Shown in pieces: positions 8,135-16,151 of a stretch of DNA of 64,000 bases. The position numbers and the translations under genes are program-made. Within the stretch, counting starts at the first letter, position 1. Each line of letters begins with the position of its first letter. The notes below the pieces were generated by a model that saw only the letters and a program-made list of their open reading frames with translations, made no database searches and was not told the origin of the DNA. The stretch is taken from positions 434,001 to 498,000 of the forward strand of contig NZ_VAUA01000001.1 of NCBI RefSeq assembly GCF_005771405.1, written 5' to 3'. The stretch comes from Parasedimentitalea maritima. GTDB lineage: Bacteria; Pseudomonadota; Alphaproteobacteria; Rhodobacterales; Rhodobacteraceae.

Positions 8135-9505
8135 ATGTCCATTCCTCAGTCCGGTGGCGGGCCCATCGAACATCACGACCAACTGGCGGGTTATCTGGCT
8201 GATGGCTGCAAACCCAAGGCCGATTGGCGTATTGGCACCGAGCACGAAAAGTTCGGCTATTGCAAAGACTCGCTGAAGCCGCTGCCGTTTGAGGGCGAAC
8301 GCTCTATTGTGGCAGTGCTACAAGGCCTGCGCGACAGCTATGGCTGGTCGCCGGTCACCGAAGGCGGCAATCTGATTGGCCTGGAAAAAGACGGTGCGAA
8401 CGTCAGCCTGGAACCGGGTGGTGCGCTGGAACTGTCGGGTGCTCCGCTAGAGACTATTCACGAAACCTGCGACGAAGTGAACGTCCACCTGCGTGAGGTC
8501 AAGGAAATCGCCGACAAGATCGGTGTGGGCTTTATTGGTCTGGGCGCAGCCCCGATCTGGAACCACGACCAGATGCCGCTGATGCCCAAGGGCCGCTATC
8601 AGCTGATGAATGACTACATGGCCAAGGTCGGAACAATGGGCCGCGATATGATGCGCCGGACCACCACCGTGCAGGTCAACATTGATTTCGGGTCCGAGGC
8701 CGACATGGTGCAGAAATTGCGCGTCGCAATTGCCCTGCAGCCGGTGGCCACCGCTCTGTTTGCCAACTCGCCGTTTTTTGAGGGCAAGCCAAACGGCCAC
8801 AAAAGCTGGCGCAGCAAGATCTGGCGTCATCTGGACGATGCGCGCACAGGCATGCTGCCTTTTGTGTTCGAAGAGGGCTTTGGGTTTGAGGCCTACGTGC
8901 AGTACGCGCTCGATGTGCCGATGTATTTTGTCTATCGCAACGGTGAATATATCAACGCTCTGGGCATGTCGTTCCGTGACTTCCTAAAGGGCGAATTGCC
9001 TGCGCTACCTGGCGAAATGCCAACGCTGTCAGATTGGGCAGACCACCTGACCACGGCCTTTCCCGAGGCGCGGATCAAGAAATACATGGAAATGCGCGGC
9101 GCAGATGGTGGCCCGTGGCGTCGTCTTTGTGCGCTGCCTGCGTTCTGGGTTGGCTTGATGTATGACCAGTCCAGCCTTGATGCAGCATGGGATCTGGCCA
9201 AAGGCTGGGACGCCGAAACCCGTGAAGGCCTGCGGGTCGCAGCTTCGCAGTCCGCCTTGCAGGCACAAGTAGGGGACATCAAGATGATGGATCTGGCCCG
9301 CGAAGTGGTGGCAATCTCCGATGCTGGGCTAAAAGCACGCGGCCGGGCCGGCGCTGGTGGGTTGGTCCCGGACGAAACCCATTTCCTAAACGCGCTGAAA
9401 GACAGCTTGGACAGCGGTAAAGTCCCCGCTGATGAGCTGTTGGAGCGCTATCATGGCGATTGGAATGGGGATCTGACCAAGATCTATGGCGAGTTCAGTT
9501 ACTAA
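8135..9505 (+). CDS. gshA: Glutamate--cysteine ligase (plant/proteobacterial type)
   Basis: This enzyme forms gamma-glutamylcysteine from glutamate and cysteine with ATP, the first step of glutathione synthesis in the cytoplasm. The 456-residue sequence matches the plant-like class used by alphaproteobacteria: GTEHEKFGY near the N-terminus, SLEPGGALELSGAPLETIHET, and RRTTTVQVNIDFGSE in the middle. ATG 8135 has an upstream GGAG. A strong hairpin terminator follows at 9515-9555. It appears to be a single-gene unit. gshB is not in the window. Confidence 0.94.
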   Translation: MSIPQSGGGPIEHHDQLAGYLADGCKPKADWRIGTEHEKFGYCKDSLKPLPFEGERSIVAVLQGLRDSYGWSPVTEGGNLIGLEKDGANVSLEPGGALELSGAPLETIHETCDEVNVHLREVKEIADKIGVGFIGLGAAPIWNHDQMPLMPKGRYQLMNDYMAKVGTMGRDMMRRTTTVQVNIDFGSEADMVQKLRVAIALQPVATALFANSPFFEGKPNGHKSWRSKIWRHLDDARTGMLPFVFEEGFGFEAYVQYALDVPMYFVYRNGEYINALGMSFRDFLKGELPALPGEMPTLSDWADHLTTAFPEARIKKYMEMRGADGGPWRRLCALPAFWVGLMYDQSSLDAAWDLAKGWDAETREGLRVAASQSALQAQVGDIKMMDLAREVVAISDAGLKARGRAGAGGLVPDETHFLNALKDSLDSGKVPADELLERYHGDWNGDLTKIYGEFSY

Positions 9506-9514
9506 CCTATCAAT

Positions 9515-9555
9515 CGAACAGCCCGGATATTGGCCGGGCTGTTCGACACGTTTTC
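9515..9555 (+). terminator. Rho-independent terminator after gshA
   Basis: A 12-bp perfect stem, CGAACAGCCCGG (9515-9526) with CCGGGCTGTTCG (9534-9545), has a 7-base loop and is followed by ACACGTTTT. It begins 10 bases after the gshA stop and can also end the convergent desaturase transcript. Confidence 0.85.
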
Positions 9556-9568
9556 GGCTGAACTACTT

Positions 9569-10417
9569 CTAGCAAGACGAAATGGGCGAACCTCGTCCAA
9601 CTTTTTCGCTGTCCAAGAACGAGACGACTGGACGCCGACTTTCAGCATATCCTGCAATCCCGCGGTCTAATCGATCCGCCAATTCTGGCAGCCGGGCAAC
9701 GGGCACCTTCGGAAACAAATGGTGCTCGCGATGGTAGAACATCAGGTAAGCCGCCTTGGCCAACACGCCTCGTTGGCTGCGGGCTGCCAGCCCACTGTTT
9801 GTGGTGCCCTGATGGGTGATCCAGACCGCAAAAAACGCAGTCAGGCATTGCGCCACAGCGACCGCAACCAAGTGTAGCAGTAAAAAGCGCTGCCCGAGCC
9901 ACAATGCAAAGATGATAAATGCTGCGACGCCAAGCCAATCCTGCAGAATGCGCAACCGCCATTTCCGTCCCCCCATTGACCAAGCTGCCCGGTTCAAATC
10001 GACGGGGAAGCGTGGCCCATATCTCAGGACTTCTAAGGCTGTCATCTCGCCGCAATGTCCTTCACGGTCTTTTGGTCCCATGGCATGACGGTGGTGCTGC
10101 ATGTGGTTCCAGGCCACCGCGCAGTTTGACCCACCCATCAGCGCGCTCAGGAAATGCAGGATGGCAATGTCCGCGCGCCGCGACATACCAAGGTTGCTAT
10201 GAATGGCCTCGTGGTTCAGCCGCAGTGCACAGAGGAAAAACATGAAACTTGGCAAAGCCCCCAGCCACCAAACAGGCGAGGCAAAGAGTGCCCAAGAAGC
10301 CAGTAACCAGGGCAGCGGAAGGGTAAGCTCGATGAATTTCTGGTGCCGGGTCATTGGTAGTAAATCTTGCCATGGAACACCATTTGGGGCGGTTTCGCGT
10401 GGAATGGCTTGGCACAT
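9569..10417 (-). CDS. Membrane fatty acid desaturase family protein
   Basis: The three histidine boxes of membrane di-iron desaturases are present: HEAIH at residues 69-73, HMQHHRH at 105-111 and HREHH at 229-233 followed by LFPKVP. Hydrophobic stretches around 36-66 and 162-200 fit the usual helices. Such enzymes put a double bond in an acyl chain, or hydroxylate related lipids, using O2; the substrate cannot be told. The 282-residue length is on the short side but complete. AGGA lies 7 bases before the ATG. It is the last gene of a minus-strand set led by a GbsR-type regulator, which suggests membrane-lipid adjustment under that regulator. Confidence 0.88.
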   Translation of the reverse strand: MCQAIPRETAPNGVPWQDLLPMTRHQKFIELTLPLPWLLASWALFASPVWWLGALPSFMFFLCALRLNHEAIHSNLGMSRRADIAILHFLSALMGGSNCAVAWNHMQHHRHAMGPKDREGHCGEMTALEVLRYGPRFPVDLNRAAWSMGGRKWRLRILQDWLGVAAFIIFALWLGQRFLLLHLVAVAVAQCLTAFFAVWITHQGTTNSGLAARSQRGVLAKAAYLMFYHREHHLFPKVPVARLPELADRLDRGIAGYAESRRPVVSFLDSEKVGRGSPISSC

Positions 10418-10439
10418 TTTGTGATCCTTTCCTGGCTGT

Positions 10440-10943
10440 CTACTGCTGAGCGGGTGCTTGGACCGGACTGGCTTCTGTCTCGTCTTGTTTCGCTGTCCGC
10501 CTTTTGGTCAGAAGGTGGAATATCCACCAAAATGCAGCGGCCCAGATCAGAGAAAAAACACATCCGAATGCGGTCGTGAAAGCGGCGAGGAAGATAGCAC
10601 TTTCGATATCGTTCAGAAATTCACCTGCTGGTGTAGAAACCCATGATGAGAAAAACATGGCCAGTGGTGTGCATAGGGCATTGCTGAGAAAGGTCGAAAC
10701 TAAGAGCATAGGTCCCGGCCCTCGATGTCTGAGTGTCATCCACAAGACGGGTCCGCCAAATATCAGCCAGGGAATACTACCGAACCCCAGTGCTAAGACG
10801 GGTATGAAAAAGACCCAAAAGAAAACCAGGGCTACTACCAATGGTGCGCCAAACAAGGCGATGTAGAAATCTCGTTTGTTGACCTCGTGGAGCGCGGGCC
10901 TGGCAGATTGAATGTCCGGTTTGCTTTTCGATAATTCTGTCAT
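10440..10943 (-). CDS. Four-helix membrane protein of the GbsR-desaturase cluster
   Basis: The 167-residue protein has four hydrophobic segments (roughly residues 29-50, 52-70, 80-100 and 118-140) and short charged ends; no family was recognised. I chose ATG 10943 (MTELSKSK), which has AAGGGA a few bases upstream; a TTG start further up lacks one. The spacing is 44 bases after the upstream membrane gene and 22 before the desaturase, so one transcript is likely. It may be a membrane partner or lipid-active protein, but nothing in the sequence proves it. Confidence 0.75.
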   Translation of the reverse strand: MTELSKSKPDIQSARPALHEVNKRDFYIALFGAPLVVALVFFWVFFIPVLALGFGSIPWLIFGGPVLWMTLRHRGPGPMLLVSTFLSNALCTPLAMFFSSWVSTPAGEFLNDIESAIFLAAFTTAFGCVFSLIWAAAFWWIFHLLTKRRTAKQDETEASPVQAPAQQ

Positions 10944-10987
10944 GAGTAAATTCCCTTGCAAAATTTTTGGCAGCAATGGTTGTCAGG

Positions 10988-11461
10988 TCACAGATTGGCC
11001 CCTTGTCGGGTGAAACGCTTATAAAACAGCGCAAAAACCAATCCCCAAAGTGGCGCGAAGAATGACCCAAGCGTAAGGCAGAGCACGCCAAACTCCTGAT
11101 CTACAAAAAGGTAGATGGCCGCTGTCACCGCGCCGTTCACTGCAAACAATAGTAACGCACAGGCCCAGGGGGTTATTGGGTTGTTCTGTTGATAGATCCA
11201 GAGGGCAACGCCGCCAAAAAGCAGATATTGCAAGCCACCAAATATCGGTGACATACCCGCAATTTGCTGCATGACTGGGAGCACCATAATTGCTTCGTCC
11301 AACCCTTCCTTCGCTGACGGGAACAATAAAACGAGCGTGGGTTGCACGGCGAGAAACACAAAGGTCAGCGCAAGAAGACAAAGGCTGGTGGCAATTGGGG
11401 CCAGCAGCAAAAATCCAATAAACCTGTTATCTGGGACTGTGAATTTGATAAAAGTCGTCAT
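10988..11461 (-). CDS. Four-helix membrane protein of the GbsR-desaturase cluster
   Basis: This 157-residue protein is almost wholly hydrophobic, with helices near residues 14-40, 65-90, 96-118 and 124-146, and ends in a basic tail (YKRFTRQGANL). I do not recognise the family. Its size and helix count resemble the next gene, so the two may pair, though the sequences do not look alike. It lies 52 bases after the regulator gene on the same strand. The region is less GC-rich than its neighbours, which hints at a more variable gene. Confidence 0.75.
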   Translation of the reverse strand: MTTFIKFTVPDNRFIGFLLLAPIATSLCLLALTFVFLAVQPTLVLLFPSAKEGLDEAIMVLPVMQQIAGMSPIFGGLQYLLFGGVALWIYQQNNPITPWACALLLFAVNGAVTAAIYLFVDQEFGVLCLTLGSFFAPLWGLVFALFYKRFTRQGANL

Positions 11462-11513
11462 TTAGAAATCTCCAAACATCCTCTGTCCGGCCTGCTGGTT
11501 TGTGCCTGTTAGG

Positions 11514-12050
11514 CTAGTCGTTGGGCTTACCTCCCGGTAGAAAACGCACCAATTTTGAACCCAGTTTCAGCACCGCTAAATGAACCGAACGGGGCAGTCG
11601 GGAAAAATCTGCGTACCAGTCGTCAAACATCTTCATGACCCGCAGGGTTTCCCCCATTCTGTCTTTGACAACTTTGGGCGTTGCATCGTCTTCGGCCTCG
11701 GTCATTACCTCTTGCAAGGCGCGTAGTGTTGGGGCGATTTCTCGTTCCCGCCGTGCTGCAATCACCGCATCTACCAGATCGAACATGTCCCGGATCGACG
11801 TGAAATGATCACGCCGGTCGCCGAGTTTGCGACTGGTTTTTACCAGCCCCTGCGATTGCAGCTCTTTCAATCCGTTCGACACGTTTGACCGAGCCAGGTT
11901 CAGGGCGTCACAGATCTCATCAGCGGTCATCGGATCTGGTGTGATATGCAACAAGGCATGGATCTGCGCGACGGATCGATTTACGCCCCACCGCGAACCC
12001 ATTTCCCCCCAGTGAAGGATGAAGTTTTGCATGGCGGGGGTCAGTTTCAT
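11514..12050 (-). CDS. GbsR/MarR-type transcriptional regulator
   Basis: A winged helix-turn-helix occupies residues 20-80 (TADEICDALNLARSNVSNGL is the recognition region), preceded by the GbsR-like start FILHWGEMGSRWGVNRSVAQ. The C-terminal half is helical and should dimerise. Members of this family include GbsR of Bacillus, which senses choline; the ligand here is unknown. I chose ATG 12050 rather than the GTG one codon earlier because AGGA sits 7 bases before it. The start is 15 bases from a perfect 18-bp palindrome (12066-12083), so autoregulation is likely. It heads the membrane-protein and desaturase operon. Confidence 0.85.
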   Translation of the reverse strand: MKLTPAMQNFILHWGEMGSRWGVNRSVAQIHALLHITPDPMTADEICDALNLARSNVSNGLKELQSQGLVKTSRKLGDRRDHFTSIRDMFDLVDAVIAARREREIAPTLRALQEVMTEAEDDATPKVVKDRMGETLRVMKMFDDWYADFSRLPRSVHLAVLKLGSKLVRFLPGGKPND

Positions 12051-12065
12051 CACGAAATCCTGTTA

Positions 12066-12102
12066 TTTCTGTAATTACAGAAAATACTGAAAGCACAGTA
12101 TT
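12066..12102. promoter_or_regulatory. Probable operator pair between regulator and divergent gene
   Basis: TTTCTGTAATTACAGAAA (12066-12083) is a perfect 18-bp palindrome. Next to it, AATACTG (12083-12089) and CAGTATT (12096-12102) form a second inverted repeat with a 6-base spacer. Both contain CTG/CAG half-sites. They lie between the divergent genes starting at 12050 (minus) and 12211 (plus), as expected for operators of the adjacent GbsR/MarR-type protein. Binding is inferred, not shown. Confidence 0.65.
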
Positions 12103-12210
12103 GTCAAGTTTCTTCTCGGGGCGCCTTTGGGCTGATGAACCATAAAATTTGCCACAAGCCCCAAAAATCGCGCATCCTTAGGGTATTCACACTCAAATTT
12201 GGAGAAACCT

Positions 12211-12465
12211 ATGCGCGACTTTTTTATTTCATCTCTCGAAAAACTGATCACTGTTGTTGTGGGCCTCATGTGCATCGCCGTTGTTGTTGGCGCTGGCGGT
12301 ATGATGTTTAGCCCGGAAGGAGGATTGCTGAAGGCGGTTGGCGTTCTGATTGCCGGTGGCCTGTATGTGGTTCTCATGGGGGGCATGATGTATCTGTTTC
12401 TGGGCATCTACGACAACACCAAACGCACCGCCGAAGCCACCGAGCGGATGGCGCAGGGCGGCTAA
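12211..12465 (+). CDS. Small two-helix membrane protein
   Basis: The 84-residue protein has two transmembrane helices (about residues 15-37 and 46-68) joined by a Gly-rich turn (GAGGMMFSPEGG), and a short charged C-terminus (DNTKRTAEATERMAQGG). The start ATG 12211 follows GGAGA by 5 bases; an earlier TTG has no such site. It is divergent from the GbsR-type regulator and shares the operator region, so it may be co-regulated with that operon. A terminator follows 10 bases after its stop. The family is unknown. Confidence 0.8.
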   Translation: MRDFFISSLEKLITVVVGLMCIAVVVGAGGMMFSPEGGLLKAVGVLIAGGLYVVLMGGMMYLFLGIYDNTKRTAEATERMAQGG

Positions 12466-12475
12466 GCAGTAAAAT

Positions 12476-12505
12476 GACCGGCGGCAAGTTGCCCTGCCGC
12501 CGGTC
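12476..12505. terminator. Bidirectional hairpin between convergent genes
   Basis: GACCGGCGGCA (12476-12486) pairs perfectly with TGCCGCCGGTC (12495-12505) around an 8-base loop. It sits between the stops of the small membrane gene (12465) and the convergent YHS gene (12529). AAAAT before it gives a short T-run on the minus strand. Confidence 0.75.
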
Positions 12506-12528
12506 GGTTCATGTGAGTGGTTATAAGC

Positions 12529-13002
12529 TTAGTTCTGCAAGGCTGCCGGTTCTTTGTCGGCAATGTCTTCCCAGTTTGCGTCCGCTTGAACAATGAAACC
12601 GGGAATGTCGGTTTCCCAACGCTCTTGGATGTCTGAAGAAATGTTCAGGAACAGCTCACCATCAACAATCCGCCACAGGGTTGGATCACCGTCGAATTTG
12701 AAACCCATTGCTGCACCAAATGCGCAGTATCCGCCGTATTCCGGCAGGTAGGCTTCGGGGTTCTTTTCAAAGGCAACTTTGTTCTCTTCCGAAGAAAAGC
12801 GGTACATGGCATCGTTGTGCAGGCTGGTAATTTTCCAATTGCCCTTGGTGGGTTCACCAACTGTGAAATAGGCAACAGGGTCGTAACCTTGCAGGGCTAG
12901 ACCGGTAGATGATGCATTCAGTTCAACGCCGGCCGCCATGGCTGAAGTTGCCAGAGCGACGGATAGGGCGACGCCGCTGATCAGTGTTTTGACTGTGTTC
13001 AT
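12529..13002 (-). CDS. Secreted YHS-domain protein
   Basis: The first 23 residues (MNTVKTLISGVALSVALATSAMA) are a clear signal peptide with an AMA cleavage site, so the mature protein is periplasmic. The YHS domain follows: ALQGYDPVAYF, FSSEENKVAFEKNPEAYLPEYGGYCAFGAAMG. YHS domains often bind metals through Cys and His and occur in copper or heme handling proteins; only one Cys is obvious here. AAGGA precedes ATG 13002. The gene stands alone between a terminator and a 319-base gap. Its function is not established. Confidence 0.85.
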   Translation of the reverse strand: MNTVKTLISGVALSVALATSAMAAGVELNASSTGLALQGYDPVAYFTVGEPTKGNWKITSLHNDAMYRFSSEENKVAFEKNPEAYLPEYGGYCAFGAAMGFKFDGDPTLWRIVDGELFLNISSDIQERWETDIPGFIVQADANWEDIADKEPAALQN

Positions 13003-13321
13003 TGTTTATATCCTTTGAGTGAGTGCCCGATCGGAAAATTCAATAGGGCAAGGCTTGTATCGTTTTGGGGCACCGTAATTGATGACCACGACACTGATCT
13101 GGGACCTTTGACGTTCACGTTCAAAGCAACTCAATTTGATTGTGCATGGCAGAGGGCTGGCTGTGCATTTGTGCCGAAACAAATGGTTGTGAAAACAGCG
13201 TGAGCATATGGTGCTGGGTGAAACCGTCGCTAACGGTGCAACACCGCAAGGGTCCACAGGGCATCCGGTGAACCATAGTTTATTGGGGCGATTATGTGCA
13301 GCAAGGGGCGCTAAGCCGGGA
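13003..13321. other. Intergenic gap of 319 bases without a supported gene
   Basis: This stretch lies upstream of the YHS gene (minus) and downstream of plsY (minus). It must hold the YHS promoter. The short open frames in it lack ribosome sites, family likeness or normal codon use. No strong hairpin with a T-run, no tRNA-like fold and no direct repeat was seen. Confidence 0.6.
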
Positions 13322-13927
13322 CTACTTCTGTCCGATTTTTGGCTCAGTCCCGGCGCGGATGCGGGTGATGTTTGCGCTGTGCCGCCAGACCACAATTGTC
13401 GCAAGGGCAGCCGCAAGAAGAACTGCATCTGCGTATCCCAGCAGCACTGCCCAAACTGGCGCTGACAGGGCTGCGCCCAGTGCCCCCATCGAAGAAATCC
13501 GGCTTACGGCCGCGGTGGACAACCATGTGGCGCAGCAAGCGATGCCAACAGGCCAGGCCAGAGCCAGCATCAGACCAAGGAAGGTGGCGACACCCTTGCC
13601 GCCTTTGAAGCCGAGCCAGACTGGAAAACAGTGACCGACAAAGGCCATCAGCCCAGCGAGCTGCGCCGCGTCGTCACCCGCAAAAGTGCGGGCAATCAGA
13701 ACTGCGACCGCACCCTTGCCACCGTCCAGCAGCAGGGTCAGCGCCGCTGCCTTCTTGGACCCTGTGCGCAAAACATTGGTGGTGCCGATATTGCCCGACC
13801 CGATATCGCGCAGATTGCCCAGACCCATCACACGGGTCAGCAACAGCCCAAAGGGGATCGACCCCAGCCCATAGCCAATCACGGCCCAAAGTAGCAGCAG
13901 GGCGGCAGAGGTCTCAAATACGGGCAT
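13322..13927 (-). CDS. plsY: Acyl-phosphate:glycerol-3-phosphate acyltransferase
   Basis: PlsY is an inner-membrane enzyme that moves an acyl group from acyl-phosphate to position 1 of glycerol-3-phosphate, the first step of phospholipid synthesis. The three loops of the family are visible: GSIPFGLLL, GSGNIGTTNVLR and FKGGKGVATFLG, between about five to seven hydrophobic helices. The 201 residues are typical. Its ATG overlaps the stop of the dihydroorotase-like gene by one base (TGATG). It is thus the last gene of an operon begun by pyrB, linking pyrimidine and lipid genes. Confidence 0.95.
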   Translation of the reverse strand: MPVFETSAALLLLWAVIGYGLGSIPFGLLLTRVMGLGNLRDIGSGNIGTTNVLRTGSKKAAALTLLLDGGKGAVAVLIARTFAGDDAAQLAGLMAFVGHCFPVWLGFKGGKGVATFLGLMLALAWPVGIACCATWLSTAAVSRISSMGALGAALSAPVWAVLLGYADAVLLAAALATIVVWRHSANITRIRAGTEPKIGQK

Positions 13928-15237
13928 CAGGTTCTCCGGTAGACCGGCTGACCGGCGACATAGGTTGCCAGCACCCTACCTTGCATACGCTGGCCGTCAA
14001 ACGGTGTGTTCTGCGATTTGGATTTCAACGCAAAGCGATCCATTACAAAGGGTACATCCGGATCAAACAGCAACAGATCCGCAGGGGCACCGGCACTCAA
14101 GCGGCCACTGTCCAGACCCAAGCGCTTGGCCGGGTTCAGGGACATGGCACGGAACAGAGTGGGCAGGTCCAGATGTTCCGAGTGATACAGACGCAGGGCA
14201 GCGGGCAGTAGGGTTTCCAGCGCAACGGCACCGGCAGCGGCCTCTTCAAACGGCAGGCGTTTGCTTTCTTCATCCTGTGGGGTGTGCATTGAACTGATGG
14301 TATCGATCAGCCCCGTCCGCACCGCCTCGACCACGGCCAGACGGTCTTCCTCGGATCGTAACGGTGGCTTGACCTTAAAGAAGGTCCTGTAGTCCGCTGG
14401 GTCCAGCTCGTTCAGGGTCAGGTGATGGATGGATGTGCCGGCGGTAATGTCCAACCCGTTATTCTTGGCGCGCTCAAGCGCGGGCAAGGCGCGGGCAGTG
14501 GTGATCTGGTCAGCGTGGTAGCGTGCTCCTGTCATTTCCAACAGGGCGATATCCCGGTCCAGCCCCATGCGTTCCGCCATTGGTGACACGGCGGGCAAGC
14601 CGCGCAGCGCGGCGAACTTGCCGCTGGTGGCAGCAGCCCCTTTGGACAAAATAGGTTCCTGTGGGTGGGCAATCACCAACGCACCACAGGACCGGGCATA
14701 GGTCAGCGCACGCGAGAACACCTTGGTATCGGTGACAACCCGGTCGCAATCGGTAAAAGCCACCGCGCCAGCATCCATAAGGAACCCAATCTCGGTCATC
14801 TCACGCCCGTCGCGCCCTTTGGTCAGCGCGGCCATTGGCAACACGTTGACCGGCGCATCAGCCTGTGCACGGCGGGTGACAAATTCCAGCACTTCGGGGC
14901 TGTCGATTGTGGGCGCGGTATCGGGGCGGGTGACCATGGTGGTGACACCGCCCGCCGCCGCCGCAAGGCCCGCCGATTTGTAGCTTTCCTTGTGACGTTC
15001 ACCCGGTTCGCAGACTTTGACACCGATATCGACGATGCCGGGGGCCAGACAGCGATTTTTGCAGTCAATGATTTCAACGTCTTCTGGAGATATGTTTCGC
15101 GCGCGAAACATTGCCTCAAATTCGATGTTTTCCGGAAAGACTTCGGTAATCTTTCCATTTTGGACCAGCAGATGGCCCGGCGCGTCCGTGCCTGCCTCAG
15201 GGTCGATCAGGCGGGCATTGGCGAAAAGTAGGGTCAT
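13927..15237 (-). CDS. Dihydroorotase-like protein lacking metal ligands (PyrC' type)
   Basis: The overall fold and motifs are those of long-chain dihydroorotases (APGIVDIG, CEPGERHKESYKSAGLAAAAGGVTT, NPAKRLGL), but catalytic residues are gone. The usual D-x-H-x-H that binds zinc reads D70-I-G72-V-K74, and the usual metal aspartate before DHAPH reads S315-M316-H317-T-P. It should therefore not hydrolyse dihydroorotate. In Pseudomonas a dead PyrC' serves as a structural partner of aspartate carbamoyltransferase, and here pyrB lies three genes upstream in the same operon, which favours the same role. It overlaps both neighbours. A true pyrC is expected elsewhere in the genome. Confidence 0.88.
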   Translation of the reverse strand: MTLLFANARLIDPEAGTDAPGHLLVQNGKITEVFPENIEFEAMFRARNISPEDVEIIDCKNRCLAPGIVDIGVKVCEPGERHKESYKSAGLAAAAGGVTTMVTRPDTAPTIDSPEVLEFVTRRAQADAPVNVLPMAALTKGRDGREMTEIGFLMDAGAVAFTDCDRVVTDTKVFSRALTYARSCGALVIAHPQEPILSKGAAATSGKFAALRGLPAVSPMAERMGLDRDIALLEMTGARYHADQITTARALPALERAKNNGLDITAGTSIHHLTLNELDPADYRTFFKVKPPLRSEEDRLAVVEAVRTGLIDTISSMHTPQDEESKRLPFEEAAAGAVALETLLPAALRLYHSEHLDLPTLFRAMSLNPAKRLGLDSGRLSAGAPADLLLFDPDVPFVMDRFALKSKSQNTPFDGQRMQGRVLATYVAGQPVYRRT

Positions 15238-15770
15238 GCAGTGGTTCCTTTGCCCTTGGTCTGAATGTCTCGCATCAATCGATAAACCTCGCGTCCGTCT
15301 GTCAGGCGTTCAAAGCCAATAGACACAGTGTAGCTGCCGTTTTTGCCGCTCTTTACTTCTTCGGCAAAGTTCACACTGGACAGGTTGCCGTCGATGAGTT
15401 CGAGAGGGGAGCTTGAAGCTATGGGGTAGGATTTCAAACTCTTGCCGCGAAGGGGGAGGTTAATGGCAATAAATGCACGCCGATCCGTTAGTGTGTACCA
15501 GCTACGTCGACGTCTGAAAGTCGACCAGAAGAGAGAATACAATACCAGTGCAAGGCCGACCGAAAAATGCAGCAAACCGAATAGCCAGAAATCTCCTCCC
15601 CCTTTAGATGCGATTATCATCCAAAATAGTGCGAACCCTGCAAAAACCGTCCCAAATATGGCCATCAGAATGTTCTGGATCTTGATCGAGACTCCGCCAT
15701 CGGGGCGACCTTGCCATAGGATCTTCTCATCATCGTCGAGAATACCAACCCATTGATCTGTTTCATTCAT
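15234..15770 (-). CDS. Two-helix membrane protein with PH-like C-terminal domain
   Basis: After 28 N-terminal residues (DDDEKILWQGRPD, typical of bacterial PH-domain membrane proteins), two helices lie at about residues 32-52 and 62-82. The rest (SWYTLTDRRAFIAINLP ... YTVSIGFERLTDGREVYRLM) has the strand pattern of a bacterial PH-like domain. The partner and function are unknown. Start and stop overlap the neighbours by four bases each (ATGA), so it is translated with the 15767 gene and the dihydroorotase-like gene. The DNA is less GC-rich than its neighbours. Confidence 0.8.
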   Translation of the reverse strand: MNETDQWVGILDDDEKILWQGRPDGGVSIKIQNILMAIFGTVFAGFALFWMIIASKGGGDFWLFGLLHFSVGLALVLYSLFWSTFRRRRSWYTLTDRRAFIAINLPLRGKSLKSYPIASSSPLELIDGNLSSVNFAEEVKSGKNGSYTVSIGFERLTDGREVYRLMRDIQTKGKGTTA

Positions 15771-16150
15771 GGCTGTCTCCCTTTGATCCGATTAGCGGTC
15801 TCTGTCGGATCTGCCTGATACTTGATCAGATGTTTGTCGCCACTTTTGGTCACCACTTGCACATAGCTGCCCATAGTGCGCACCCGTTCGATCTGGGCCA
15901 GTGGTATGTTGCGTTCAGCCGGGCCGGTCAGCGATGTGTCGGCCAAAGTCCAGACGACCGCCATTTCCTCGGACATCAAATACCAGCCGCGCAGAATGAT
16001 GGCACCCAACCCGCCAATAGCGCCGGTCCAGACATGGGGATTACCCATGGCCCAGAGGATCACCATGCCCGCCGCCATGGCCAGCGCTGCCATCCAGGCG
16101 TGCGAGCGGATATAGGCGGTTCGGTCGGGGGTGAATTGGATCTCAGACAT
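15767..16150 (-). CDS. Small membrane protein with PH-like C-terminus
   Basis: The 127-residue protein has two hydrophobic helices (about residues 17-35 and 40-58) followed by a short beta-rich part (AVVWTLADTSLTGPAERNIPLAQIERVRTMGSYVQV in its order), which resembles the bacterial PH fold seen also in the next gene. Family assignment is tentative. It begins one base after the 16152 gene ends and overlaps the following gene by four bases. It sits inside the pyrB to plsY operon, so its product is likely made in step with pyrimidine and lipid enzymes. Confidence 0.8.
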   Translation of the reverse strand: MSEIQFTPDRTAYIRSHAWMAALAMAAGMVILWAMGNPHVWTGAIGGLGAIILRGWYLMSEEMAVVWTLADTSLTGPAERNIPLAQIERVRTMGSYVQVVTKSGDKHLIKYQADPTETANRIKGRQP

Positions 16151-16151
16151 T

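Noticed and set aside
13015-13203. 62-codon frame in the gap before the YHS gene
   Set aside because: Codon use is poor, no ribosome site precedes it and no homology was recognised.
14665-15231. 188-codon plus-strand frame opposite the dihydroorotase-like gene
   Set aside because: No domain, start signal or normal codon use was found; the opposite strand encodes a full-length family member.
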